64,000 nt of DNA from Bryopsis sp. KO-2023 (lineage: Eukaryota; Chlorophyta; Ulvophyceae; Bryopsidales; Bryopsidaceae): positions 4,154,001 to 4,218,000 of the forward strand of contig BSYQ01000009.1 of the NCBI GenBank assembly GCA_030272585.1. Reading direction: 5' to 3'. The position numbers and the translations under genes were made by a program. This document shows positions 40,717 to 53,613 of this stretch, piece after piece (the stretch's first letter is position 1; the number at the start of each line of letters is the position of its first letter). A model generated the notes under the pieces. The model saw only the letters and a program-made list of their open reading frames with translations, searched no databases and had not been told where the DNA came from.

Positions 40717-43700
40717 CTATTCATAAAACTCGAAGTCGCGTTTAAAACAAGCCCTGCAAGAAAAACAAAAAGCAAAAAACGAAATATGAAAATTTCAGTG
40801 GATTTAAAGGAATACTATATAGCTCGATATTCTATGCTTCCTTTGACGTTTTCTTGAAACAAGGTCCAGTAAAAATGTAAACATTGTTTCGATGCTTCCT
40901 TTCACTGAAATGAATCTTATCGAGGGAAAAAAACCACAAATAAACAGAATTCAATGGCAAAATCTATAATCGTCAAAACGTCGAACCGGCCCTTTTACCT
41001 TTCATATCCAGCCAAAAACTTTATGAATTCTTTAGCGGCTGCAACACATCCCCCTAAGAAAACAAAAAACAAAATAAAACACAAAAAAAAAAGGTGCTGA
41101 GAAATGCAAAACACCCAAGGATTTGTTCACCTGGTAGCAAGGGGCTAGGACCAACAATATCAAAGGAAAAAAAAAAAGACGTATCTTTCAAACAAAAAAA
41201 GCAAACTGAACCTACAGGATTTTTCTTTTTTCTTTTTTTTTGGTTAATGTGTGCATCCTTCGTGGAGTTTTTGATTTTTTTTTGGTTGAAATTTTACCTG
41301 GAATAAAAACTTCATTTGTTGCCAGCATGATTTTCAGTAATCTGAACGATTTTAGGTCCATTCTTTGACAAAACACGTGGAGACCCCCTCCTCGAACCAC
41401 CGCCTTGTACAAAGAAAATAAATCGATTTCGAAGTCCCTATTTCCAATACAGGATAAGATCAGTGAGCCCATGTCAGTCACTCGTACAGTGGACGGGCTT
41501 TCAGCTTCGACACATTTAAAAAAAGAAGAGTAATTGAATTTGAAAATGCATATAGATAACAACCATTATTTTATATTTATTTTATTACATATATGAGACA
41601 GGGGGGGGGGAGGTTTGTTTAACGCAATGTCAAAAAAAAAGGAAAAAAAAAACATTGGGTTGATCGCTACCTGTCTTGAATTTCTTTCGCCTGTCTTTTC
41701 TGATTTTCCACCTTGTGTAAAAAAATCGACAAGTCATAATAGAACTCGTTGGCTGTGCAGCGATCCAGCGGAGGTCTGTGAGAAAACTCTAAAAATGCCT
41801 GCAAAAAAACCAGAGAAAAGGGGAGGGTGCCCAGAAGCTTTTTTTAGAAAGCAAAACAAAACCACAAAAAAAACCTCAGAAAAAAAACCCGCTCATGTTC
41901 TATGTTTATGTTGGTGTTTCTGTAACTCATAAACCATCTTGATCCTTTGTTTCTATTTTTGTACAAAACATTCCTCCTGTTTCCTGGTTTTTTTTTGAAC
42001 TCTTGATGTAAATAGAAATGGCACCTGAACGGAGAGCCTCCCAGAAAATTCCACCCTCTTTTCTTCAGGAACCAGACAGCGGTTGTACCTGGAAAATTTC
42101 CCAGCAAAAATTTCAGCACCCGATAACCCCACCTAATTTTTTCGGTCCCTTTTTGAAACTGATCTATCAACGATCAATCATCAAGTGTGTGTCATATGCA
42201 GTTTCTCACCCATTGAATTAAAAAATAATAATAATAAATAAACATATTATATTCTTTTTTGGTCTTCTTGACTTTCCCTTAATCTTTTCTTTTTTGTTTC
42301 CGAGTGGTTATTCATATTATTGTTATCAATACTAATAATATTTTGAATTTGTGGATTTTTGAATTGATATTTTCAGAATTTGTGATGCTAATGATGCCAC
42401 CTCAAAGTTTGTTTTACATCGAGGGCCCATATGCCCCCCTCCCCCCCCCAAAAAAAAATTATAAACAAAAAAAACAAACAGAAAAACAAAAAGAAAAACT
42501 TGCAAAAACTTGCATGTCAAACTCACTCCGATGAAACCTTACCTTTCGTCTTGGTTGAAATCGCAGACAAACGTGTTTTGATGCGAAAGGGGTCCCAGAC
42601 CGCTGGTAATAACTTTCCGAAATTTACCTTGAAACAAAAAAAAACAAAAAAAAAAGTCGCATCAAGCACACCATCCGCAACAAAACAGACAGAAACGTAC
42701 TATGAAAACGAGCAGACCAACCACCCCCTCCCTTTTCCCTCCTCCTCTTCTTACCACAATTCGTGCATCTCCACCAACTAAACGTTGGATCTTTCCGTTT
42801 TCCACAGCTTTTCTTGCTTTTCTTTTCTGCACAACCCCCTTTTCCTTCCGCCTTTTCCCCGATTCCTGTTTTGGGGTCCGCCACCTCGGACCCCTCGCTG
42901 CTGAACATGGAAGCTCGGTACGCATCCTCCCCATCCCCACCGCCAGCCTTTCGACGTGTACCGTCCGTAGTTTCTTCGGTGGAATTCGAATTAATGGGCA
43001 CCACAGCTCCCCCTCCTCCTTCTCGCATCGCGCTGTTGGCCATCCAACACACGTCGGATTCGATCAAATGATTAGCAGTCATGTGTTTCGAATTTGTTAC
43101 GGCAGAAGGATTGCCCCCCGGACTCCCATCCCCGATGCTCATACAGTTCACTCGTCGATGCAAGGTCCCCAGTTCGGAGCCGGGCGGGTTTGACCGGGAA
43201 AACCCGCACCTAGCTCCCGAATGGCAAGCATTCCTCTTGGGGATGTTGCTTCTGGACGCGGAGCTGGAGAAACGGTTCTTAGAAGCGATGTCTGACGGGT
43301 GGGACCCCTTGTTGAAAGAATCCAAAGAAGATGCAGAACCTCCGTTTTTCGAGCAGTCGAAGGTAATAGATACGGAGCCGATTTCCTTCTCGACCCCATC
43401 CGATGCCCCAGTGAACACCCCTCTGGTGAATTTCTTTTCCACCGGTTTCTTTTCCGAATCGTTATTTCTGTTGCTACCCAGGCCTTCCTCCAGGGTTCTA
43501 TTTTTAGATCGGAACAAAGGCTGCTGCCCCCCGTCGTCTAGGTCATCCTTATTTCTTTTCGATTTCGACTCGGCGTTCGCCGATTTCCAATCCTTTTTCT
43601 TCCCGACCCCCCGGGAACACCCCCCATCGTTTCTTGGACCTTCCAAACCCTTTTCTGAGGAGCAATTGCCCTTCCTTCTGAAAAGCTTTATTTTCGTGGA

Positions 43701-45122
43701 GCAATTCGATGCCCTCCTCTTGGTGTCCGATTGTTTCGAACTCCCCCCCCTCTCCATGAGCTGGGCTCCGTTCGCTTCCCCACGGAACGGCAAAACCACC
43801 ACCCCTTGACTCAGCAGGCTTTTCCTTTTCGCCCCGTTCCAGTTCAGGGGGGGATCCTCCGCCATATCATTGTTGCTGGAGGTGATTCCGTTCGAAATCG
43901 AAAGGCTGACCTTGTTGCTAGGGTTGGTGTTGGTGTTATCCACTGCCGTGGTGCTGTTTTTTTCGGAATCTGTACGGCTGCTGTTGCTGGCTCCGAACAG
44001 GACCACCCGTTTGCAGAAATTGGCCGAGGGTTTCTCCTGCTGGATGTCCCTCAAGAAGGGGCTGCAGTTATTGTGGCGAATTTGATGCTCCGGCTCGATG
44101 CCCACCACTCGGGGGATCGCACCGGTCGGGGTGTATTTTCTCGAAGGAGAATCTGGGAAGGAAAAACCGTATGCATTTTCAGAAGGCTATATTTATAGAT
44201 TGATGTGTTTGTCGAATTGAAATTGTTTTACACAATGCCACAAGGCCGAGTGCAGCCCGTTTACACCGAAATGTGTGTTAGTCTGACTTAGAAAAAAAAA
44301 CCTTGGATTGATCCCAATGTGCATATCTAGCTCTCTACCCCATGATCGAGTTATTTTTATTTTGGAAAGAAATTAATCAAAAAACAAATATTCACTGGAA
44401 AACCGGACGCACCTTGGACGGTTTTCTTGGCTCTTTTACCAGCTTTCCCGTTTTTCTTTTTGGATCTTTTTTTCGAGGTGCTGGCTCCTTCGACGAAATG
44501 CCCGTGGCTGACCCTGAACATCTTTCGGAAATCCTCCAAGGGCTTCCCCTTGTAACACACGCTTTTCCAGCCATCGTCCGCTTTTTTGGTGGGGTTGTAT
44601 ATTTGCTTCACGAACAAACTGAAGGAACTGGGGCTGGCGAAATCACGACCCTTGAACTGGATGGCCCCGGAGTGCAGCAATACTACGATAACCAAAGCAA
44701 AAACACCTAAATATATATGTAGGTACATATACTCAAATTTATTATCTAGTGATAACATTTTTTATGGGAGGGGGGAAATTCGATACATGTGAAATTCGAT
44801 GGCAATACGTCAAAAAGGCTTCCTGGAGGGTTTTTGTTTTATCTGTGCAAAATCATCAATATATATTTAAAGCTTTCAGCTGAACAAAACGTACATGGTT
44901 CCCCAGAGTGTTTGTTGGGAAGTTTTTTCCCAGCCAGCAAACAGTGTGTGTTGCAGTCCAGTTCATTTTTGTTGAACTATGAAAAAAAAAAAAATCATGT
45001 ATGCCACCTGCTGTGTGGGTTTCTCCGTAAGCTGTGACCGAGAGGTAGCCTCCAGCGGCCAAAACTCCAGAACGGATCAACGATGCCAAGCTGATGTAAT
45101 TCTCTTCAGGCCATCTTGGCAT
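40717..45122 (-). CDS. Chromatin reader with RAMA, CW zinc finger and ARID domains (nine-exon model)
   Basis: Exons 45122-45008, 44682-44413, 44152-42755, 42627-42543, 42088-42025, 41798-41671, 41437-41298, 41053-40999 and 40753-40717 join in phase at GT-AG sites to about 763 residues. Exons 1-2 form a RAMA domain (ISLASLIRSGVLAAGG, FKGRDFASPSSFS, DDGWKSVCYKGKPLEDFR). Exon 3 is Ser/Lys/Asn-rich linker. A CW finger spans exons 3-5: WWRCTNC, GKFRK, FVC, YNRC then PEE, with Cys 591, 594, 616 and 627. Exons 6-8 form an ARID-like fold (EFYYDLSIFLHKVENQ, DFEIDLFSLYKAVVRGGGL, IPGGCVAAAKEFIKFL). CW fingers bind methylated H3K4 and ARID domains bind DNA, so a nuclear reader is inferred. Upstream exons are possible, as an acceptor-like site precedes the ATG at 45138. 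Confidence 0.85.
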
Positions 45123-45138
45123 GGTTCCCACCCTTGCC

Positions 45139-47461
45139 CTTGAAAAAAATAATAATGATAATAAAAAAAATAACATAAATCAGGCAATAAAAACCGGAAT
45201 TGGTGAGGCCTGATTTACATTTTTTGATGTCTCCTTTCTCCCTGTCTTTTTGGAATTAATTACAAACTCTTACGGGAAAAAAAATAAATAAATTCAGCAC
45301 TGGAACCGATGGATACATTTTTTTCTCACTGTTTTTTTGTGTGTTTTACCACCCGGTACAATGGATTTCTTTTTGAAAAGATATGAAAAATATATATATG
45401 AAAAATTAAAACGGTAAATGCTTTTTTTTTCCGAGGTTTTATTTTCCTGACAGGTAAATGGCACCATTGCAACACAAGCAAAAGTTGAAAAGAGGATGGC
45501 ATCGAAAACAACACAACAAGAAAAAAAAAGGGGGAAAAGAAAAAGAACTTCAAAAACAAAAAACAAACCCAGAAGACTAAGCCAACTAACTAACTTCGTT
45601 CTGAAGGCAGATTTTATTTATTAATTCATTTACTTTTTTTTTTTCTCGCGTCGACGTTGAGTCCAGTCTGGATTCCTGTCGAGGCGTTTCGAATATGACA
45701 ACGACCGGTCGAAAAAAAGAGAGAGAGAGATCGGCGCACAGGAAAGCCAACAAAAATTCGAAGAACCGATGGGCGTCACGAACGTTTCAAAAATTAAAAC
45801 AAGGGGATTAACACTAGGGCTTTCGAATGCTTGAGCGGCGAGAAGGGACAAAAAAAAGAGGGATCGGCGCGCTGAAAAAAAAAAGCATGGCGTCGAAACA
45901 ATCCCATCCGTCTAACCCCCTCGACACTCGCTCTTCGACGAAGGAACGACGACGCTCCAAACATTTTGACGCTTCTACTTTAAAATAAAATCCTTGCTTT
46001 TTCCTTTCTCCCCTCTCTTTTCGTTTCGGCTTTCTTGTTCCGCACCCGCTTCAATTCACTTCGCTGTGGCGGAAAAATGGTGCCACTCTTTCCCCCCAGC
46101 TTTCCAAGATGGGCAAAACAACAGATAAACGGCGGGGGCGTTCGCGAGAACGAGTATGCTTTCTTTCGGTCGAAAGAAACCAGTTTACGTGGAAAGCGTT
46201 TCGCTGCCAGGTTCTTCCGGACTGATTTGACTCATGACAGTGATCACGTAATGGAGATTTTCTTGTTCTCGTTGGTGAGGTTCTGCTTCAAAACAAAAAA
46301 CAACAACAGGAGCTGCCAACAGGAGTTCAAATTGTGCTTTCAAATTGAAAGCAAAAAATTCAAATTGGGGCTGTTCAGATATCTGATCGATTGAACACGA
46401 TTGAACGAACGATGCTTTACCCTTCGTATCTCCTCCAAGTGGTGGAATTGAATGGCAGAAATATGTCTCACACTTCAAACTTGCCAAGAAAATGACGCCA
46501 GCCAAAAGGTATACAAAAGAGGAGATGCTTTCCCCAGTGTCGTGAACAGGTAAAACGAAGCCCTCCAAAAAATGTGTTACAAACTCCGCCAGCGCGACCC
46601 ATCAGAATCAATCATACCTCGTACACATCCAATCTTTTCAAATTCATACAATTCTATCTGAGTCATTTCATTACTGGGTGTGTTTCTCGACCCTGTCGGA
46701 CTTTCAAGATTTCCCCCTACATCAGTCAATCAACAATTACGCAAGATGAAGCCGTCAGTTTTTCTGAAACTGTTTTCGGAGGAGAGAGAAGTTGATGCTG
46801 CACAGAGAAGAACCGTCAGTTCTTCTTTCTGACAGTTAAACAGAGAAGAATTATGATTTCCAGTTGTTGTCCTGCTGCACCAGCTTTCAAAGCTTCAGTT
46901 TAAAAGACGCCTAGGCCGATTGGTTAAAACGGAGCCTTCAGTGTGAAATTAGGCCTCCCCAGCAGTGTATTTTCTTTTGGCCCATTTGGGCCCCTCAAAA
47001 AATCAGAATGGCAAATTTTAAAGGGTCACAACTAGATGAAATGGCCAAATTCAGGGCCACTTTGGGGCCAGTGAAATTGAAAAAAAGTACACTGCTCCCC
47101 AGGTGTGAACATGTTAGCTTCGGTCCGCTCTGTCCAGCGTCCGCTTTCCTTCCAACGTGTCAAAGCCCCCATGCAGCGCGTCGGGCACGAAGGAGAACGA
47201 AAGGACACCCTTTCATTTTCTGGCAGCGGCTCGCATGTCGTCATAGCCACAAACAGTCACACACACGCAGCCGTGACGACCTCCTACCAACCAGACAGCC
47301 CAAATCCCTGTTCACCACACCCCACCTCCATAACCCACCAACGCGCGCATCCTTCTAATTGCTGTGCGGGAAAAACCACACAAACAAAACTACGACAGCA
47401 CAAAGAAAAGTCGAGCCGGTCGAGTGAGGTCGACAGTGGGCGAGGTTGGACGAAAGAGAAT
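45139..47461. other. Divergent intergenic region between the RAMA-CW-ARID and Rieske genes
   Basis: Both neighbouring genes point away from it, so it should hold both promoters. A less AT-rich part with TCGA-rich words lies at about 45640-46100. No TATA box or conserved motif could be assigned. Open frames here are homopolymer artefacts or short. Confidence 0.45.
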
Positions 47462-50400
47462 ATGAACGGGCTGTTGAGTGACAGCATCAAGGGGGGGATG
47501 AGCGTCAAGTCGGCGGGGAGACCGTTGATCTTGAGGCCAACTGTGGGATTGCGACGGAGCCGTGTCCCGGGGGATGGTGCTGGGGTGAAATCGCGGAGCA
47601 GATATGCTCGCTGCAGAGTTGCACCAAAGAACGACGATATAGACAAGACGCCATCAGAGGTGAGTGAAAAACACCTGCTGTTGCGTCGAAGCTTCGTAAC
47701 TTTTAGTGATTCTCCTTGGCCGGTTCTTATCCCTTTGTGTGCAGGATCCCGACCCGACGCCGTTTTTCGATCCGCTGCTCAGGACGTTCGTTTTGGGACT
47801 GGGGACTGGTTCGCTCGTCGAAGTGGGCCACGTGCTGTACAAGGTTCGGCGACCGTTTCTTTGATGCGTGTGGCTCTGAGTAACACATCTTTCGTTCGCA
47901 CCCTTTCGACTCCAGCGAAATCAAGCACGACAACATTAAAAAAACATCTTTCCTTGTGTGCGTTTCCTGTGGTGGAACAGTTCGCAGGGCTCGCGACGGA
48001 AGTGGGCTCGGAGAGGGTCCTTCAAGTTTTCCCCACGGTCGTCGATCGATTTTCTCCGCTCTTCGTCGTGGACCACTTGGCTGCGATGTAAGTTTACGTC
48101 TTCGTCGAGTCTCAACTGCTGCTTGTCGAAAGCACCCCATCGAATCCCGCGTTCCGTACGCGGCTTTCAGAACAGTGATGTCGCTGACGTCTTCCTATAA
48201 CACCATTTCCTGTTTGTTTTCCTTTTTCCTCCAGTGGGGCCTGGGCATTGCTATACACAATAGAGGTGCTGGCGGTAATCTCGTTTCTTAAGAAGAAACC
48301 ATCCGCCGCGGAAAGCGTAAGTGGTTTTCGTTTTTGCTTGTGTTTTTGGTGCCTGTTTCTGGGTGGGACGGGGGATGGGTTGGATCCACGTGGCTTCGTC
48401 GTGTGACGCACTCAGCGTTCAGTCATCGTGACGTCTTTACTGTAACAAGTTTGAATCGCTGACTGATGATGATGCGACGACTTAATGTGACGTCACGACG
48501 TCTTTGCCATCAGGATTAAAAATAGAAATGCATGGCTTTTTTTGCTTTTTTTTCCTTTTTCTTCTTCTCATTGATACAATATTTTTTCCAATTTACAAGA
48601 TGATGAAACAAGTTGCAACACTGTTGATCATTCCAATCCACCCTACATCCTCCCAAAAAAAAAAAAGTTGAAAATTACCTAGTTTTTCTTGCAAAGACAA
48701 AAAAAACAAAGAGGTACATTGCATTGTCTGACACAGAGTGAGGAGCTAGCCAGCTTGGTGACATTGTCCAAATACATGCTTCCCATCAACGGCCAAAGGC
48801 TCAAAACCATGATTCTGAAAGCTTGGAACAAGCCCTCAGCTTCAGTTGTCATGGATGCCCCTTCTGCCAAAACCGCTTTCCCTCAACCACCATCGTCGAC
48901 AGCCCCCATCCCAGGCCTGCTGCCAAAGTCTGGGCCAAGGTCGACCAGTGCTTCTGCAGAGGCCCCTCCAAAGCACCGGAAATCGACCACCCCCAGAATA
49001 CCACCCCCTGGATTGCCAGCGGAGCCGTCGCCCAATGTTGTGGAACGAAGGCGGCAAGAGCTCAAGGAGCGAAAATCTTTTCTCAGGAATTTTTGGTATG
49101 CCGCTGGTGAGTGATGCCCCAAGGGGAGAAAAAAAAAACAAACCCTGAGTGGGGGGGGGGGGGAATTCGAACAATGGGCCAGTGAGAAGGCTGCATTAAG
49201 CCTTGGTTATTCTGCCATGATCCATCAGGTTTTTGGGCGAAAAACAAACTTCTGAAAAGTATTGTGGTGATCAGCGTAAACCTCAGTGGCTTGGAGTCGT
49301 ACTGCTTATTCCTGCGATTTTTGCTTTATTTTTTAAAGCCTTTTTTTTTTTCATGCAGCGATATCGGACAACGTGGGCACTGAACCTGTGGGTGTCGAAA
49401 TTCTCAGCATGAATTTGGTGTTGTTTCGTGGGGAGGATGGCAAGGTGCGATGTCTGAGGGACAGCTGCCCCCACAGAAGCGCCCCATTGAGCAAAGGGTG
49501 GGCTCAGAAAGTTAACGGCCAAGATTGCGTTGTTTGCCCTTATCATGGATGGGCAATTGACGACAAGGGCTGTATCGAAGATGTGCCGGCTGCTGAGGGT
49601 CCAGGGCAATGGCCCAAAAGTCCTCAGGTGTCTTAAGTCTTTCTTAAAGCATCAAATAGAAAAGAATAACTTTTTTGGGAAGGGAAAAAAACAATTCATG
49701 CTATTGGATGGGTTTTCTGAAGGTTTATCGATCTGCTTGTGGACTTTTATGCGTTGGCCTAATATTTTCACAACTTTTTATATTTTTTTTGCGGGGGGGT
49801 CATTTGGTTGGTGAGTGGGTTAGTTTTCCATACCAAGTTTGGAAAATGACCACCACCACCCCCGCAAAAAAAAAACTAAAAAAAAAGTTTTAATGATATG
49901 ACATCATGTCCACTCGAGAGTCTCAAAAAGTGTGAGATTCTAAAAGTGTAAACAACCGGCCTGGTTCAGGTGGACGCGTTCGTTGTGGAAGAAAAATGTG
50001 GATTCATCTGGCTCTTCTACGAGGGCCCCAAGGGCAATCGTTTGCCCGCTGATGAGAGGCCCCCCATTCCAATCACCCCGGAATTGGAGGACCCCAACTG
50101 GTACCCCGTGTTTGGAGAACTCGAGTTTGAATGTGGCCACTGGGCTGTTTTCGAGAACGCCATCGACATGGCGCACATTCACTACCTCCATGGGGACACC
50201 TTCGGAAACGAAGACAAACCAGCAGTCATGAATATGGAAGGTATGGCATTTTGCTCCAACCACCACTGACGGTGTGCATGAGAATATCTGTATGTTTCTT
50301 TTTTTAAGGATTTACATGCGACGATTTCTGCTGCCCCCTTGCTCCCCCCCCCTCCTCGAAAAAAAAAAAAAAAAATCCCCAAAAGGTTGCTAACCAATCT

Positions 50401-51348
50401 TGGGGCTTTCGATCGAAATTTGGTCCATCCTGAAAAAAAACTGTGGGGAAAAAGAAATGTTCCACACAACATACATCGAACACCCAACTAAACATATATA
50501 CATAAGTATGCGCACATATATATATCAAATTTTATTGCTTTTTTTTTTGAAAACATGAATCGAAATTGGACAGGCTGGACCGACGCCTACGGTGTGACCA
50601 CCACCTTCGACATTCACAACAAACCTGTCAGCCCGCTGTGGAACTTCAGCGCGGTGGAGTCGGTGCCTGTGGTGGCCAAGGCTCTGTTGCCTTCTACCTC
50701 CATGATCAAAATCACCTTGGGGGCTGGCATCGAGTTCATCACTTTCGTGTGCACGGTGCCCATCGACGAAAATCGATGCATCAATCGTTTTGCCCTGATT
50801 CGAAACTTCCTCCCTTGGCCCGCGGACATGTGGGAGCCCTGGGCACAGAACGCTATGTATCGAATTCTGGGTGAAGACAAGGTGGGGTTATTCAAAAAAA
50901 GTGTTTTTTTCTTTTTTTTTTTCTGTTTTCGCAAGAGCACACCACGAAGCCATGTCTGTCCAGAGGTAGCCGGCTGACCGACTGGCAGTAAATCCCATCG
51001 AAAATTCGGAAAACAGAAACAGCCCCGGAGATGTTGGGAAGGTGCATTGGACCTTCGTTTCATACTGATTCACACCCCCCCAAAAAAAAAAAAAAGAAAA
51101 AACCTTTTTCGAACAATTTTTTTTTTCTGCCTTTTTTTTTCCAGGTGATGGTCGAAAAGCTGAGGCCAGAGGAGACGATGCATGAGGTTTCTGTCCGGGC
51201 AGATTTACCTCAAATCATGTTCAGAAAACTCAGACAGGAGTATATCAACATGGGCTATGGGTACACCCCCCAGTCTTTCGACCAACCCCCTTCTCAGAAT
51301 GGGGTCCCCCCCGGATTTAAACCATCCGGCAATGGCGATGGAAACTAG
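47462..51348 (+). CDS. Plastid Rieske oxygenase, pheophorbide/chlorophyllide a oxygenase-like (nine exons)
   Basis: Exons 47462-47659, 47745-47843, 47981-48087, 48235-48316, 48737-49106, 49359-49627, 49970-50240, 50574-50881 and 51145-51348, all in phase, give about 635 residues. Residues 1-66 are Ser/Arg-rich like a plastid transit peptide. Residues 67-162 form a hydrophobic domain with two probable membrane segments (LLRTFVLGLGTGSLVEVGH, GAWALLYTIEVLAVISFL). A Pro/Ser linker leads to RNFWYAA and a Rieske [2Fe-2S] motif: C322-x-H324 and C345-x2-H348. The mononuclear iron site is N438-x2-D441-x2-H444-x4-H449. The C-terminal part fits the PAO-type domain. Family members oxygenate chlorophyll intermediates; the substrate here is not settled. 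An alternative upstream start (ATG at 47111) is open in frame but less convincing. Confidence 0.87.
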
Positions 51349-53613
51349 AAATTCTCTCGAGTGGTGTTTTCCCTTTTTTTTGTTTCTTTTCGGAGAAGGA
51401 GGAGGAAAAAAAGAAAAACGCCCTTGAGCAAAATAGTGGAGAAGAAAAAAAAGAGAAGTTTTTTTCTTTAAGAAAAGAAAATTCAAGAATTCTACTTTTG
51501 GTTACAACATGGGGGGTTGGGCCGGGGGGGGGAGGGGGGTTCAGCGGAAAAAAAAAGAAAAAAGATGAAAGAAAAGTAGCTGCGGATTTGATGGATTACC
51601 TTCCTGAGCAAAAAAGAGTGAGAGAGAGAGAGGAAAAAAAAAGACTTTTATTCTAATTATTAAAAAAAAAAAACCAAAATTGTGCTTCATGTACTCTTAA
51701 ATATCTTCGTTTCTACGTTTATTTTCTGGGTTCTTCTTTTCCACAGAGGGTGCCCCTCTAAGGAAAAGATAACTTTTTTTCATCATCATTTTTTTTCTGT
51801 CTTTCTTTTGTGGCGTCTTTCTGAAATGAAATTCTTTTCATGGGCTCGGGTGTTTGAGGAAGATTTAGAAAAAAGCGCCTGCACATGGTCCATTAGGGGG
51901 GTAAATTAAAAACTACAAAAACGAAAACAAAAATAGAAAAAAAGTTTGGGGGGTAGGAAGGAAAGAGGAAAATGTGTACACAAGAAAAAGGGTTCGGTGT
52001 GCAGGACGCATCTGTTTTTTTTTTTTTATATCCATTTCTGTATGTGGATCCACTGTATGTATCTGTATGATGTCTGTTCTGTGTTGTATTATTTTATGCT
52101 TAAAAAAAAAAGGGGATTGTTAATGATGGTGGGGAGTTAAAGAGAAGAAAAAAATGAGCAAAAAAAGGGGTGGTGCCGGAACGGCAAAAAAAAACAAGAC
52201 GCACACTGGTGGGTGGATTCCATGGGTGGGTGGGTGGGTGGTGGCAAGATTGGATTGCTTTTTTTTATATATGTTTTTAATTTCGGAGAAAGATCCGCAG
52301 TCAATCTGATTTAAAAGAAAAAAAAATCAACAACGAATGATTCGGGAAAAAAATCCTTTGCAGGGAAGGGAGAAGGAAACCAAAATCCATTCTGTCAAGG
52401 AAACTTCATGTTTTTCTTTTTGTTTTTTTTTTTCCTTCTGTTTTCCCTGAAAGAAACTTCTTGTGTGGCTGTGTTATTGATGGTTTGCTTTATTTGCTCA
52501 AGTCCGCTTTGTAATATTCTTTATGAAAGGATAGAAAGAGGGGGGAGTTTTTCTAGTTTTCTTTTTCTTTGGAATATTTTTGTTGCGGACTGCAAGTCTG
52601 ACATACCTTCGTTAATTCCAACAAGTTCGGAGGTTTTGAAAAAATATCCCAGGTTTGACCACATTTAGCTTCACACAACCCCCCCCCCCCCCCCCCCAAA
52701 TAAAAAAAATAAAACAAAAAAATTCCTGGAAAATATCATGTATTTTTCCCTGTGATTTTCCTTGTTTTTAATTCAAACTTAACAGCTGACAAAAGTATAA
52801 CAAAAAGAAAATCCTTCATAAGTGGCCGCCCATGAAAAAGGGAAGAAAAAAGTTGCTTTGATTTCTTTACAAAGAGAGCCTTGGACACATGTCAGTCAAT
52901 GGGTTGGCAACAGGTCATTTGTGGAGTGCAGGGGCTGCCTGAGGGATTTCAGTCCTAACATCATTTATCTGAAAGGAAAATTATTTAAAAAAACCCCTGA
53001 ACCCTTGAAAATCACCATTTCTCTGCCCTCCATGCTGAATGCAACAGAAGGCCTATTTTTTCGTTTACACTGATCTTGAATGTAACCCCTCCCCCCTTCC
53101 CCCCCTTTCCAATATTTTTTGCACCATGGAGGAGATTCCATAATCACAACAGTTTCAGGCTTTTCCTTGGTTGGTCCATTCCTTTATATACATATCCCTT
53201 TTCTTTCTTTTTTCGACCCACAGACAGTGTTGGAATTGTGTGGGTAGGTTCAACAGCCGCAGGTAGGGCGGTTGCGAAATGCACGAAATATCGAAAAGAA
53301 AAGCGAAATTAGAGGGGATGCGCATCCCTTCTTAAATCCTCCCTGTTGCTTCCCGACCCAGCCATTATTCTGTCGTGTCTGACACTTTCCACCCCGCGAG
53401 CGTGGTGTTTGGTCGTTGCCTGGTTTTCCGTTCGTCCACCTTGTGTTCAAAAAAACAAAACAAAAACAGCCAGCGCTTTTCACGAAGCGTACCTGTGAAA
53501 GCGAAGCGTCGGAGCTTGTCGCGAATTCTCGGAACCAGAAAAGCTTCATTGAACGAAGCATAGAGTTGCCTTGGGAGGAGTTTTTTTTTCAAAAAAAGAG
53601 GAGGGAAATCGAG
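51349..53613. other. Intergenic stretch, homopolymer-rich
   Basis: Contains the 3' end of the Rieske gene transcript and the 5' flank of the carrier gene. There are many A, T, C and G runs, including a C-run of about 20 at 52680. No gene, tRNA or element is recognised. Confidence 0.5.

Noticed and set aside
46035-46568. Overlapping open frames on both strands in the divergent intergenic region
   Set aside because: Neither has domain-like composition or links in phase to the neighbouring exons; possible untranslated exons could not be shown.
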